Origin: DATKIY01 sp963726755
GTDB taxonomy: Bacteria; Actinomycetota; Actinomycetes; JAHEKZ01
Direction of reading: 5' to 3'
DNA: 64,000 bases
NCBI GenBank assembly: GCA_963726755.1
Contig: CAVSDB010000001.1
Span: forward strand, 186,001 to 250,000
In this document: positions 9,142-16,491 of the stretch, piece after piece
Layout: each line of letters starts with the position of its first letter
Numbering within the stretch: the first letter of the stretch is position 1
The notes under the pieces: generated by a model
What the model was told of the DNA's origin: nothing
The model's database searches: none
Seen by the model: the letters and a program-made list of their open reading frames with translations, nothing else
Translations under genes and position numbers: made by a program

Positions 9142-9654
9142 GTGACCTCCGTCGATCCGGTGGATGCGCGCGCTGTCGAGTTGCAGCTGGGTCGTCCGCC
9201 TCGAGGTATGCGTCAAGTTGCCCACCGCTGTGAGTGCGGTCTGCCTGACGTCGTCGAAACCGAGCCACGGTTGCCCGACGGTGAGCCGTTCCCGACGCTC
9301 TACTACCTCACCTGCCCACGCGTAAACAGTGCGATCGGCACCCTCGAAGCCGAAGGGGTTATGCGCTTGATGCAGGAGCGACTTGGCGCAGAGCCGGCGC
9401 TTGCGGCCGGGTATCAATTGGCGCACCTCGACTACCTAAGACGCCGCGAGGCACTCGACTCGGTTCCTGAGATCTCCGGAGTGTCAGCTGGCGGTATGCC
9501 CGATCGGGTCAAGTGCTTGCACGTGCTTGCGGCGCATGCCCTGGCAGCCGGACCCGGCGTGAACCCGCTCGGCGACGAGACGCTTCGGCTACTCAATGAG
9601 CGAGGATTGCGTCGAGAATCACCGTGCGTCCTAGTGGAGGCAACCGATGCCTAG
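9142..9654 (+). CDS. DUF501 family protein
   Basis: 170 residues from GTG 9142; a TTG at 9124 is in frame but neither start has a strong ribosome binding site. The protein carries LGRPPRGMRQVAHRCECGLP and PFPTLYYLTCP, typical of DUF501, a family largely confined to actinobacteria and always near eno and ppx. Several Cys/His residues (CECG, LTCP) could bind metal. No biochemical role is known to me. Its last 8 bp overlap the ppx start, so translation is probably coupled. Confidence 0.88.
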   Translation: MTSVDPVDARAVELQLGRPPRGMRQVAHRCECGLPDVVETEPRLPDGEPFPTLYYLTCPRVNSAIGTLEAEGVMRLMQERLGAEPALAAGYQLAHLDYLRRREALDSVPEISGVSAGGMPDRVKCLHVLAAHALAAGPGVNPLGDETLRLLNERGLRRESPCVLVEATDA

Positions 9655-10585
9655 TCGGCGAGTGGCAGCCATCGACTGCGGCACGAACTCGATTCGACTG
9701 CTGATTGCAGATGTCGACGCGACAACTGGTGGCCTTGACGACGTTGTCCGACGCATGGAGATCGTGCGGCTAGGTGAAGACCTCGACCGCACCGGGTCGC
9801 TATCGCAAAGCGCGCTTGATCGAACATTGTCAGCAGTCGACGACTACGCGGGAGTCATTCGGCAGCACGATGTTGAGCGGGTTCGATTCATTGCAACGTC
9901 GGCCACCCGTGATGCGCGCAATCGTTCGGTGTTCGTCGACGCCGTGCGTGAGCGGTTAGGGGTCGAACCTGAAGTGATCTCTGGGGACGATGAGGCGAAG
10001 TTGTCGTTCGTTGGAGCCACCCACGAACTGGTGGCTGCCGAACACCCGTTGCCTTATCTGGTAGTCGACATCGGCGGTGGATCCACCGAGTTCGTCATGG
10101 GTGACCCGATCAACGGGATCTCGGCTGCGATGTCAGTTGATGTCGGATGCGTCCGGATGACCGAACGACACTTTGTGAATGACCCGCCGCATCCAGCTGA
10201 AGTCTCGGCCGCGCGCGATGACATAGAGGCGGCACTCAAACACGTGGCAACCGTCATGCCGCTGCGTCAGACCAAGACGATGGTGGGGCTGGCTGGTTCG
10301 GTTACGACAGTTGCTGCGTTATCTCTCGGATTGTGGGAGTACGACCCGGCTCAGATCCACGGTGCCAGGATCGAAGCAGTGAACGTTCATCGGACGTGCG
10401 AGGAATTGCTCTACTCAGCACATGAGAAAAGGTCGAGTAATCCGGTCATTCATCCGGGTCGGGTTGATGTCATTGCGGCTGGCTCACTAGTTCTGTCAAC
10501 GATCGTGGCGGTTGTGGGAGTCCCAGACCTGCTGGTCAGCGAACACGACATCCTGGACGGGATCGCGCTGTCCATTGCGCGTTGA
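9647..10585 (+). CDS. ppx: Exopolyphosphatase / pppGpp phosphohydrolase
   Basis: 312 residues from ATG 9647, overlapping the DUF501 stop. It belongs to the Ppx/GppA branch of the ASKHA fold: phosphate loop AAIDCGTNSIRLL at residue 7 onward, ATSATRDARN, SGDDEAKLSF and the second phosphate motif DIGGGSTEFVMG. It releases phosphate from polyphosphate or converts pppGpp to ppGpp. The short length, without the C-terminal HD extension of E. coli Ppx, matches mycobacterial Ppx proteins. Confidence 0.93.
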   Translation: MPSRRVAAIDCGTNSIRLLIADVDATTGGLDDVVRRMEIVRLGEDLDRTGSLSQSALDRTLSAVDDYAGVIRQHDVERVRFIATSATRDARNRSVFVDAVRERLGVEPEVISGDDEAKLSFVGATHELVAAEHPLPYLVVDIGGGSTEFVMGDPINGISAAMSVDVGCVRMTERHFVNDPPHPAEVSAARDDIEAALKHVATVMPLRQTKTMVGLAGSVTTVAALSLGLWEYDPAQIHGARIEAVNVHRTCEELLYSAHEKRSSNPVIHPGRVDVIAAGSLVLSTIVAVVGVPDLLVSEHDILDGIALSIAR

Positions 10586-10601
10586 GCATGCTTGAGCAAT
10601 T

Positions 10602-10647
10602 GTTGCTAGGCATTGCGGGCGCTATAGCGCCCGTTCCGCCTAGCAAC
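10602..10647 (+). terminator. Strong two-stage hairpin after ppx
   Basis: GTTGCTAGGC (10602-10611) pairs perfectly with GCCTAGCAAC (10638-10647). Inside, GGGCGC (10617-10622) pairs with GCGCCC (10627-10632) around a TATA loop. Only a short TTT follows, so an intrinsic terminator for the ppx operon is likely but not classical. Confidence 0.7.
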
Positions 10648-10656
10648 TTTGATAAG

Positions 10657-10662
10657 TAGGGT
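10657..10662 (+). promoter_or_regulatory. Leaderless -10 element (TAGGGT) of the hydrolase gene
   Basis: TAGGGT is followed by six bases and then ATG 10669. There is no Shine-Dalgarno sequence, so transcription probably starts at the A of the start codon. Confidence 0.7.
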
Positions 10663-10668
10663 CTGTCC

Positions 10669-11358
10669 ATGGCTGAGATGGTTACGTTCGCGAGCAATGG
10701 TGGTCGATCGCAGGGTTACCTTTCGCTGCCCGAGTCTGGGCAAGGCCCAGGTGTCATCGTCGTGCAGGAGTGGTGGGGGCTAGTGCCGCACATCACAGGG
10801 GTCGCCGATCGGCTTGCCGATGCGGGATTCGTTGCCCTAGCGCCAGATCTTTTCCACGGCGTCACCACTGGCGAGCCTGACGAAGCGATGCGACTGATGA
10901 TGGGTCTGGCCATGGACAGTGCTGCCGAGCAGATCTCGGGCGCAGCTCGGTATCTGTTTGAACATGACTCCACGACTGTTGACGGCATCGGAGTTGTCGG
11001 GTTCTGCATGGGTGGGTCGCTGGCGCTGTGGTCGGCAACCCTCGCGCGCAATGTCGTGGTCGCCGTTGGTTTCTATCCGGCAATGCCGTGGGAGCGCATG
11101 AGCCCGAACTGGCCGAGCTACGCGGGTAAGACTGCGGTGATTCACTGCTCAGAAGAGGACGGTACGTCGGCCGCAGAGGGCATCCAGCAGGCCAAGGCGT
11201 CGATCGAGGGCGCCGGTGGCAGCGTCGAAATCTTCGACTACCCGGGCACCCATCACGCGTTCCTGAACGACGATCGGCCAGAGGTATACGACGCGGAGGC
11301 CGCGGCGTTGGCGTGGGACCGCACGATCGAGACGTTACGGCGTCGCCTGATCGAGTGA
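10669..11358 (+). CDS. Dienelactone hydrolase family protein
   Basis: 229 residues. Alpha/beta hydrolase of the dienelactone hydrolase type: VIVVQEWWGLVPHI near residue 25, the Cys nucleophile Cys113 in GFCMGGS (Cys instead of Ser, as in carboxymethylenebutenolidase), an acidic residue in CSEEDGT and the His in GTHHAFLNDD. It probably cleaves a small lactone or ester in the cytoplasm; the natural substrate cannot be read from sequence. It begins a two-gene unit with the downstream glycosylase, whose GTG start overlaps its TGA. Confidence 0.9.
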   Translation: MAEMVTFASNGGRSQGYLSLPESGQGPGVIVVQEWWGLVPHITGVADRLADAGFVALAPDLFHGVTTGEPDEAMRLMMGLAMDSAAEQISGAARYLFEHDSTTVDGIGVVGFCMGGSLALWSATLARNVVVAVGFYPAMPWERMSPNWPSYAGKTAVIHCSEEDGTSAAEGIQQAKASIEGAGGSVEIFDYPGTHHAFLNDDRPEVYDAEAAALAWDRTIETLRRRLIE

Positions 11359-12071
11359 GTCGCTCCAAAGACCTTGCTGCACTGACGCGCGACATCACGA
11401 ACTGTCGTGCGTGTCCGCGACTGGTTGAGTGGCGGGAGCAGGTAGGTCGTGATCGACGTAAGTCGTTCGCAGACCAGACGTACTGGGCTCGACCCGTCCC
11501 CGGCTTCGGCGATGAGCATCCGTCGGTCTTGGTGGTTGGACTGGCTCCTGCGGCTCACGGGGGAAATCGGACGGGACGGGTCTTCACCGGGGACCGCAGC
11601 GGTGACTGGCTTTTCGCGTCGATGTTTCGAACTGGACTTGCCAATCAGTCTGAGTCGGTTGGACTCGACGACGGCTTGCGGTTGATCGCGACGCGCGTGA
11701 TCGCGGCGGTGAGGTGCGCCCCGCCGGCCAACAAGCCCACGACGCTCGAACGTGATACCTGCGCCCCGTGGTTCGATCGAGAGTTGGCGTTGATCCGACC
11801 CGAGCTGCAGGTCGTCGTTGCCCTCGGTGCCTTCGGTTGGACATCCGTGCTCGCAGCACTCGCGCGGTCGGGGGATGCATTGCCAACGCCGAAACCGGCC
11901 TTTGGCCACGGCGCCGAAACTTCGATTGGTGGCTTGACGTTGCTCGGGTGCTTCCATCCCAGTCAACAGAACACTTTCACCGGGAAGTTGACCGAACCCA
12001 TGATCGACGCGGTGATGGCCAGGGCGGCTGCGTTAGGAGGAGTCGCGTCACCCGGCAAACGAAAGGAATAA
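11355..12071 (+). CDS. Uracil-DNA glycosylase, iron-sulfur family 4/5 (UdgB-like)
   Basis: 238 residues from GTG 11355, overlapping the previous TGA by 4 bp. The protein removes uracil or deaminated bases from DNA. It has iron-sulfur cluster cysteines (NCRACPRL near residue 15, RCAPP, DTCAP), motif 1 GLAPAAHGGNRTGRVF and motif 2 HPSQQNTFTGKL. The alanine-rich motif 1 without the catalytic Asp of family 1 points to family 5 (UdgB). Coupling to a dienelactone hydrolase has no obvious functional logic. Confidence 0.88.
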   Translation: MSRSKDLAALTRDITNCRACPRLVEWREQVGRDRRKSFADQTYWARPVPGFGDEHPSVLVVGLAPAAHGGNRTGRVFTGDRSGDWLFASMFRTGLANQSESVGLDDGLRLIATRVIAAVRCAPPANKPTTLERDTCAPWFDRELALIRPELQVVVALGAFGWTSVLAALARSGDALPTPKPAFGHGAETSIGGLTLLGCFHPSQQNTFTGKLTEPMIDAVMARAAALGGVASPGKRKE

Positions 12072-12083
12072 CTTGACGTCAAG
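12072..12083. other. Perfect 12-bp palindrome after the glycosylase gene
   Basis: CTTGACGTCAAG starts immediately after the TAA stop. It has no loop, so it is a poor terminator, and it lies 42 bp upstream of the ndh -10. It may be a protein-binding site. Confidence 0.35.
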
Positions 12084-12125
12084 GTTTTGCCGCTACGTAC
12101 AAGTAGGCGCGTCCAGGCGCCCGCC

Positions 12126-12131
12126 TAGGCT
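12126..12131 (+). promoter_or_regulatory. Leaderless -10 element (TAGGCT) of ndh
   Basis: TAGGCT, six bases, then ATG 12138, with no ribosome binding site between them. Confidence 0.7.
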
Positions 12132-12137
12132 CACGTC

Positions 12138-13484
12138 ATGAGCAACAAGAGCACGCCGAAGCAACCCCCGCGGATCTTGGTTGTCGGGGGCGGGTACGTG
12201 GGCCTCTACACATCCATGCGGTTGCTCAAGAAATTGCGTGCTGGGGAGGCCCGGGTCACCGTCGTTGATCCCCGCTCGTACATGACTTATCAACCGTTCC
12301 TGCCAGAGGCGGCAGCTGGTGCTGTCTCGCCTCGACACGTTGTGGTCCCGTTGCGACGGGTGCTGCGGGGGGCGGAGGTCGTTACTGCACGTGTGACTTC
12401 GATCGACCACGTCAACAAGACAGCGACGGTCCAACCCCTTGAGGGTGAGCCCTTTGTTATGGAGTACGACCAACTCGTCATGGCAGTCGGCTCCATCTCG
12501 CGCACCCTTCCTATCCCTGGCTTGGCCGAATGGGCGACGGGCTTCAAGACCGTTGAGGAAGCGATTCAACTTCGGAACCGAGTGTTGGAGTGCCTCGACA
12601 TCGCCGAGTCCACCCACGACCAGGCGGTACGTGAGCGCAATCTCAATTTCGTGGTCGTCGGTGGGGGCTTTGCCGGCACCGAGGCGCTGGCCGAACTCGC
12701 CGACATGGCGATCTACGCGCGCCGCTACTACCCATCGATCGGCGCGGACGACATGCACTTCTACCTTGTCGAAGCGGCCGACCGAATTTTGCCCGAGGTT
12801 GGACCTGAGATGGGCGAGTGGACCGTCGAGTTGCTGCGCAAGCGGGGGATTGACGTTCGCCTGAACACGCGGTTGGAGTCGTGCGTCGGTGGTCACGTCG
12901 TACTGTCCGACGGCACGGAGTTCCCCACCGAGACCCTGGTGTGGACCGCTGGCGTCAAAGCGAACCCCATGCTTGGCGCTAGTGGCTTGCCCCTGGACGA
13001 CCACGGTCGCTTGAAGATGACGGCCGCATTGAAGGTCGAGGGGCTAGACGACGCGTGGGGTGCCGGTGACGGCACCGCCGTCCCGGATCTCACCAGCGAC
13101 GACGGGGCGATGTGCGCACCGAACGCGCAGCACGCCGTTCGACAGTCGAAGGTGCTGGCCGACAACATCATCGCCCACTTGCGTGGGTTCCCACCGAAGT
13201 ACTACAAGCACAAGTACGTCGGTTCGGTTGCCGGACTCGGTTTGTACAAAGGTGTGGCCAACGTCTACGGGGTCAAGGTCAAGGGCTTACCTGCGTGGTT
13301 CATGCACCGCACCTACCACGTCAGTCGAGTGCCAACGTTCAATCGCAAGATGCGAGTGATCGCGGACTGGACACTGGCACTGTTCTTTAAGCGTGAGATT
13401 GTGTCGTTGTGGTCGATGCACGAACCCTTCAATGAGTTCCAGGATGCCGCCAAACCCGGTGAGGCTAAACGGCCCGCTGCTTAG
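12138..13484 (+). CDS. ndh: Type II NADH dehydrogenase (NAD(P)/FAD-dependent oxidoreductase)
   Basis: 448 residues. Two Rossmann dinucleotide folds are visible: FAD site ILVVGGGYVGLYTSMRL at residues 14-30 and NADH site FVVVGGGFAGTEALAEL near 174. The second FAD motif WGAGDGTAVPD is near residue 312. PRSYMTYQPFLPEAAAG and the amphipathic C-terminal region fit NDH-2, a single-subunit enzyme that passes electrons from NADH to quinone at the inner membrane face without pumping protons. The exact electron acceptor is inferred. Confidence 0.87.
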   Translation: MSNKSTPKQPPRILVVGGGYVGLYTSMRLLKKLRAGEARVTVVDPRSYMTYQPFLPEAAAGAVSPRHVVVPLRRVLRGAEVVTARVTSIDHVNKTATVQPLEGEPFVMEYDQLVMAVGSISRTLPIPGLAEWATGFKTVEEAIQLRNRVLECLDIAESTHDQAVRERNLNFVVVGGGFAGTEALAELADMAIYARRYYPSIGADDMHFYLVEAADRILPEVGPEMGEWTVELLRKRGIDVRLNTRLESCVGGHVVLSDGTEFPTETLVWTAGVKANPMLGASGLPLDDHGRLKMTAALKVEGLDDAWGAGDGTAVPDLTSDDGAMCAPNAQHAVRQSKVLADNIIAHLRGFPPKYYKHKYVGSVAGLGLYKGVANVYGVKVKGLPAWFMHRTYHVSRVPTFNRKMRVIADWTLALFFKREIVSLWSMHEPFNEFQDAAKPGEAKRPAA

Positions 13485-13506
13485 CGGGGTTACACCGGGT
13501 TGGCCC

Positions 13507-13512
13507 TACGCT
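13507..13512 (+). promoter_or_regulatory. tRNA-Leu -10 element (TACGCT)
   Basis: TACGCT lies 8 bases before the first base of the tRNA, the right distance for transcription to start at or just before the mature 5' end. Confidence 0.55.
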
Positions 13513-13520
13513 GGAGCCCT

Positions 13521-13605
13521 GCCCGGATGGCGTAATTGGCAGCCGCGGACCACTTAAAATGGTCTGCCGAAAGGCGTGCGGGTTCGAATCCCGCTCCGGG
13601 CACCA
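13521..13605 (+). tRNA. tRNA-Leu (anticodon UAA)
   Basis: An 85-nt class II tRNA. The acceptor stem GCCCGGA pairs with TCCGGGC, the anticodon loop is CTTAAAA with TAA in the centre, a long variable arm (CTGCCGAAAGGCGT) is typical of leucine tRNAs, and the T arm contains GGTTCGAATCC. The 3' CCA is encoded. It reads UUA/UUG leucine codons; UUA is rare in high-GC genes. Confidence 0.96.
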
Positions 13606-13684
13606 CCGTTGGGCTGCCGTCCATTGCCTCGTGAGTTAACCTTGAGATAGGTCGTCACAACCCAGAAAGGGTCGATCCGTCCCG

Positions 13685-14527
13685 ATGCAATCGAAGAATC
13701 CTGTCCTTACGCGCATGGAGGAAGAAGCCAAGCGCAACGGTGGCTACGCCGGTTTTGGCGCGACCACTACGGCCACTGCCACCGCCCCTGAGGCGACGGT
13801 AGTCGACCAGGGGTACGTCGCCGCACCGACCGTGCGGTCGGCAAACCCCATGACGGTGACCGACGTGATCGCGAAGACCGCGGTGATGTTCGCGCTGGTC
13901 TTTGTCTTCGCCTATGGCGCTTGGCAGCTCGAGGTTTCCTGGGGCGTGGTGCTTATCGCCATGTTTATCGGCCTCGGGTTGGGAATCTGGGGTGCCGTAT
14001 CGAGCAAGGTGCGCCCTCCGGTGTTTCTCGCCTACGCGGTGGTCGAGGGGATCATGCTGGGCGGCATCAGCCTGATCTACGCGAACTATGCCACTGAGCC
14101 AGGTTCAGCCGCGACTGACCCGACCATCGTGATCCAGGCGGTCATCGGGACTTTCGCGGCTTTCGCCGCGATGCTGTTCCTGTACGTCACGCGCATCATT
14201 AGAGTCACTTCGCGATTCAAGCGAATGATGATGATCGCGCTGGTTGGCTATCTCTTCGTCGCGATTGCGAGTTTCATTTCCGCCATCTTCGGAGTCGGCG
14301 ATGGATTCGGCTTCTACGGCACCGGCGGTCTGGGCTTGTTGCTGTGTGTGGTCGGTGTCGCGCTTGCGGCGTTCACTCTGGCGCTCGACTTCGACGCGAT
14401 TGAGACCGCAGTTAATGCCGGGATGCCGGAGCAAGAGTCGTGGCGCGCGGCCTTCGGGCTCGTTGTCACCCTCATTTGGCTGTACCTCGAACTGCTTCGA
14501 CTGTTCGCGATTCTTAGCCGGAACTGA
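13685..14527 (+). CDS. Bax inhibitor-1/YccA family membrane protein
   Basis: 280 residues from ATG 13685; the purine-rich AGAAAGGG lies about 14 bases upstream, rather far. A 60-residue Ala/Thr-rich cytoplasmic N-terminus precedes about seven membrane helices. LEVSWGVVLIAMFIGLGLG, YAVVEGIMLGGISLIYANY and the Asp-containing final segments (ALDFDAIETAVNAGMP) match the actinobacterial Bax1-inhibitor family, which are putative pH-sensitive channels or stress proteins. Physiological role here is unknown. A clear hairpin terminator follows. Confidence 0.88.
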   Translation: MQSKNPVLTRMEEEAKRNGGYAGFGATTTATATAPEATVVDQGYVAAPTVRSANPMTVTDVIAKTAVMFALVFVFAYGAWQLEVSWGVVLIAMFIGLGLGIWGAVSSKVRPPVFLAYAVVEGIMLGGISLIYANYATEPGSAATDPTIVIQAVIGTFAAFAAMLFLYVTRIIRVTSRFKRMMMIALVGYLFVAIASFISAIFGVGDGFGFYGTGGLGLLLCVVGVALAAFTLALDFDAIETAVNAGMPEQESWRAAFGLVVTLIWLYLELLRLFAILSRN

Positions 14528-14555
14528 GCACCACAGGTAAGACCTCAAGACAAGT

Positions 14556-14594
14556 CGAAGGCCGTCGTCCCGTTCACACGGGCGGCGGCCTTCG
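14556..14594 (+). terminator. Hairpin terminator after the Bax-inhibitor gene
   Basis: CGAAGGCCGTCGTCCCG pairs with CGGGCGGCGGCCTTCG around a TTCACA loop. The near-symmetric stem can also serve the convergent gene at 14609. Confidence 0.75.
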
Positions 14595-14608
14595 AGTATG
14601 AGGGCTGA

Positions 14609-14842
14609 CTATCGGACGCGTCGTGCCGCACGATCCATGTCGTACTCGTGCACAACGGCGGTCGCGTAACTGTGGGGAAGTTGATACTCGTCCTGCAGCC
14701 AATGCACCCGTTCCTCGAACCGGGTCAACGCAGGGCCATCCTGCACCACCTGAAACCAATCGGTCATCTCGCGCCCGGTCGCATCTGGCAGTCGGGCCAC
14801 GAGGTTCGCGTGGGTCTCCTCGGAGTGGTGCAGTGATGACAT
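14609..14842 (-). CDS. Small DUF4287-type protein
   Basis: 77 residues from ATG 14842, chosen because TGGAGG lies 4 bases upstream; the frame stays open 53 codons further but that stretch shows no homology. The segment ATGREMTDWFQVVQDG followed by HWLQDEYQLPHSYATAVV resembles DUF4287, a short helical module seen alone or with DUF5655. The function is unknown. It is divergent from the gene at 14978. Confidence 0.7.
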   Translation of the reverse strand: MSSLHHSEETHANLVARLPDATGREMTDWFQVVQDGPALTRFEERVHWLQDEYQLPHSYATAVVHEYDMDRAARRVR

Positions 14843-14964
14843 GGCGCCTCCAGGGCTCAGGGTTCGTTCGCACGTCCACGGTGCCTCACTCCCGCCGAAG
14901 GCACAAGGGGCAGGAGTCGGCTCATTTTGGCGCCTCAGGGACGGCCAGTCGTTGATCGCCCCAG

Positions 14965-14970
14965 TAGCGT
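14965..14970 (+). promoter_or_regulatory. Leaderless -10 element (TAGCGT) of the gene at 14978
   Basis: TAGCGT, seven bases, then ATG 14978. The region between has no ribosome binding site. Confidence 0.65.
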
Positions 14971-14977
14971 CGCTGCC

Positions 14978-15373
14978 ATGACAAGCGGGGTCGACGAGCA
15001 ACTGAGGACCAGCCTCGACCGCCTGGTAGATCGACTGCGCTCCCTTCCGGCGTCTCGGCTGGATCGTGCCCTTCCGGAGCGAGACGGCGGTTCACTGACC
15101 GAGGCCACCGTCGAGGTCTCGACCTGGTGCGTCGCCGCCGAAGCCGCAGTTGTGGGTCGCGGCCAGGACCCGTCGCCGCACCCGCACCCACTTCCACAGG
15201 TGGGACCGCTGAGTTGCGGTGATCAGTTACGCGTGGTGGCGTACGACCTGCTCACGGCGCTGGCGGACTGGACGGACAGCGTCCAGGCGACGCTCGACGG
15301 TCGTCAGGTCGATCGCGAGGAACTAACCGCGCAACTGAGCGATCGCCTCGCGGGACTGCGGGTAATCAGCTAG
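14978..15373 (+). CDS. Uncharacterised protein, possibly maleylpyruvate-isomerase-like helical fold
   Basis: 131 residues from ATG 14978, chosen over an upstream in-frame start because of the leaderless promoter. I do not recognise the family firmly. Visible: an amphipathic helical N-terminus (LDRLVDRLRSLPASRLDRAL), a central helix with WCVAAEAAVVG, a Pro/His-rich linker (PSPHPHPLPQ) and a helix CGDQLRVVAYDLLTAL. The helical pattern loosely recalls DinB/maleylpyruvate-isomerase N-terminal bundles, but no metal-binding His triad is evident. Its stop codon is shared with the convergent SGNH gene through CTAG. Confidence 0.7.
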   Translation: MTSGVDEQLRTSLDRLVDRLRSLPASRLDRALPERDGGSLTEATVEVSTWCVAAEAAVVGRGQDPSPHPHPLPQVGPLSCGDQLRVVAYDLLTALADWTDSVQATLDGRQVDREELTAQLSDRLAGLRVIS

Positions 15374-16356
15374 TTGACGGGTTCCCCGACGGGTTCGGGG
15401 ACGGCTTGACGTTCGCGACGACGCAGAACCGCAGGCAGCGTTAACCGACCCCACCGACCCGGAGCCAGCCCCTGCCCTGTGGGGATGACCTCGGTGCCGG
15501 CAACCTCCGCCGCAGCGACCGCGGCTTCGTCGATGGCGAGCACCTCACCGGACGCTGCTGGCGGCGCCTCGACTTCGGACAGCGCGGCATGCAAACTCGG
15601 GACGATGACTGCCGCGACTGCGGCATAGCCAGCCGGTGACGGGTGGAAACCGTCGGGACCGAACATCTTGTCTGGATGTGCGTCGAACTCCGGGCCGAGT
15701 AGGTCCGCCAGCGCGACGCTGCGTCCCCCGCATTCGACGACGGCCACGGTTTGTGCAGCGGCCAGTGAGCGGCTCCATCGGCGGGCGATCAGTTTGAGTG
15801 GGTGAGGAATCGGCCGGACTGTGCCGAGGTCCGGGCAAGTGCCGACGACGACTTCTACCCCTGCAGCGCGCAATTCGGTTACTGCATCGCTCAACAGCGC
15901 GACCGAACGTCCGGGTGCGACTTTGTGGGCAACGTCGTTCGCGCCGATCATGATGACCGCGCCATCTGGGCGATGAGGAAGCACAAGTTCGAGTTGCGCT
16001 GCCAGGTCCCCACTTTGGGCACCGACCACTGCCACGCAGTGAAGCTCGACGGGCCGCCCCATCGTCAGTGCCAGACCCCAGGCGATCACTGCGCCGGTGG
16101 TCTGCTTCGGGTCGTCGACCCCGAAACCTGCCGCACCAGAGTCCCCGAGTACCGCCAGCCGGATGGGGTCACCTTCACCGCGTCCGTACCGGCCGTCTGG
16201 ATTGGGGGGCGGTTGGTCAGTCGGTCCGATCCGTTTGCGGGCGAGTCTGGTCTGGCCGACCAGCACCGTATAGACGGCGCCGCCGACGCCCACGAGCCCT
16301 GCTCCGCCAACCGCAGCCGCTGCTGTGATGGCGCGAGCTCGACTTGCCCTGCTCAT
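15370..16356 (-). CDS. SGNH/GDSL-type hydrolase with N-terminal membrane anchor
   Basis: 328 residues from ATG 16356 with a strong AGGAGGTGA nine bases upstream. A hydrophobic N-terminal segment (residues 8-32) suggests a signal anchor. The SGNH blocks are all present: block I LAVLGDSGAAGFG with the Ser nucleophile, Gly in the VVGAQSGDL region, block III MIGANDV, and block V DGFHPSPAGY with the Asp-His pair. It is likely an extracytoplasmic esterase or lipase acting on cell-envelope esters; the substrate is unknown. Its stop overlaps the + strand gene at 14978-15373 in a shared CTAG. Confidence 0.88.
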   Translation of the reverse strand: MSRASRARAITAAAAVGGAGLVGVGGAVYTVLVGQTRLARKRIGPTDQPPPNPDGRYGRGEGDPIRLAVLGDSGAAGFGVDDPKQTTGAVIAWGLALTMGRPVELHCVAVVGAQSGDLAAQLELVLPHRPDGAVIMIGANDVAHKVAPGRSVALLSDAVTELRAAGVEVVVGTCPDLGTVRPIPHPLKLIARRWSRSLAAAQTVAVVECGGRSVALADLLGPEFDAHPDKMFGPDGFHPSPAGYAAVAAVIVPSLHAALSEVEAPPAASGEVLAIDEAAVAAAEVAGTEVIPTGQGLAPGRWGRLTLPAVLRRRERQAVPEPVGEPVN

Positions 16357-16479
16357 CGGCGCTCACCTCCTGCGGACCGCCGACTCCGTTCGCATCTGAA
16401 ATTCTGATGTGGAGTTCGCATATGAAGTATGGACAGCCTAGGCGTCTGCTTCACGTGCGGCACGCCTATTCCCCGTGGG

Positions 16480-16485
16480 TAGGGT
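16480..16485 (+). promoter_or_regulatory. Leaderless -10 element (TAGGGT) of cbs
   Basis: TAGGGT, six bases, then GTG 16492. No ribosome binding site. Confidence 0.7.
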
Positions 16486-16491
16486 GCAGAC

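Noticed and set aside
12072..12083. CTTGACGTCAAG as a -35 for ndh
   Set aside because: TTGACG is 47 bp upstream of the TAGGCT -10, far beyond a usable spacer.
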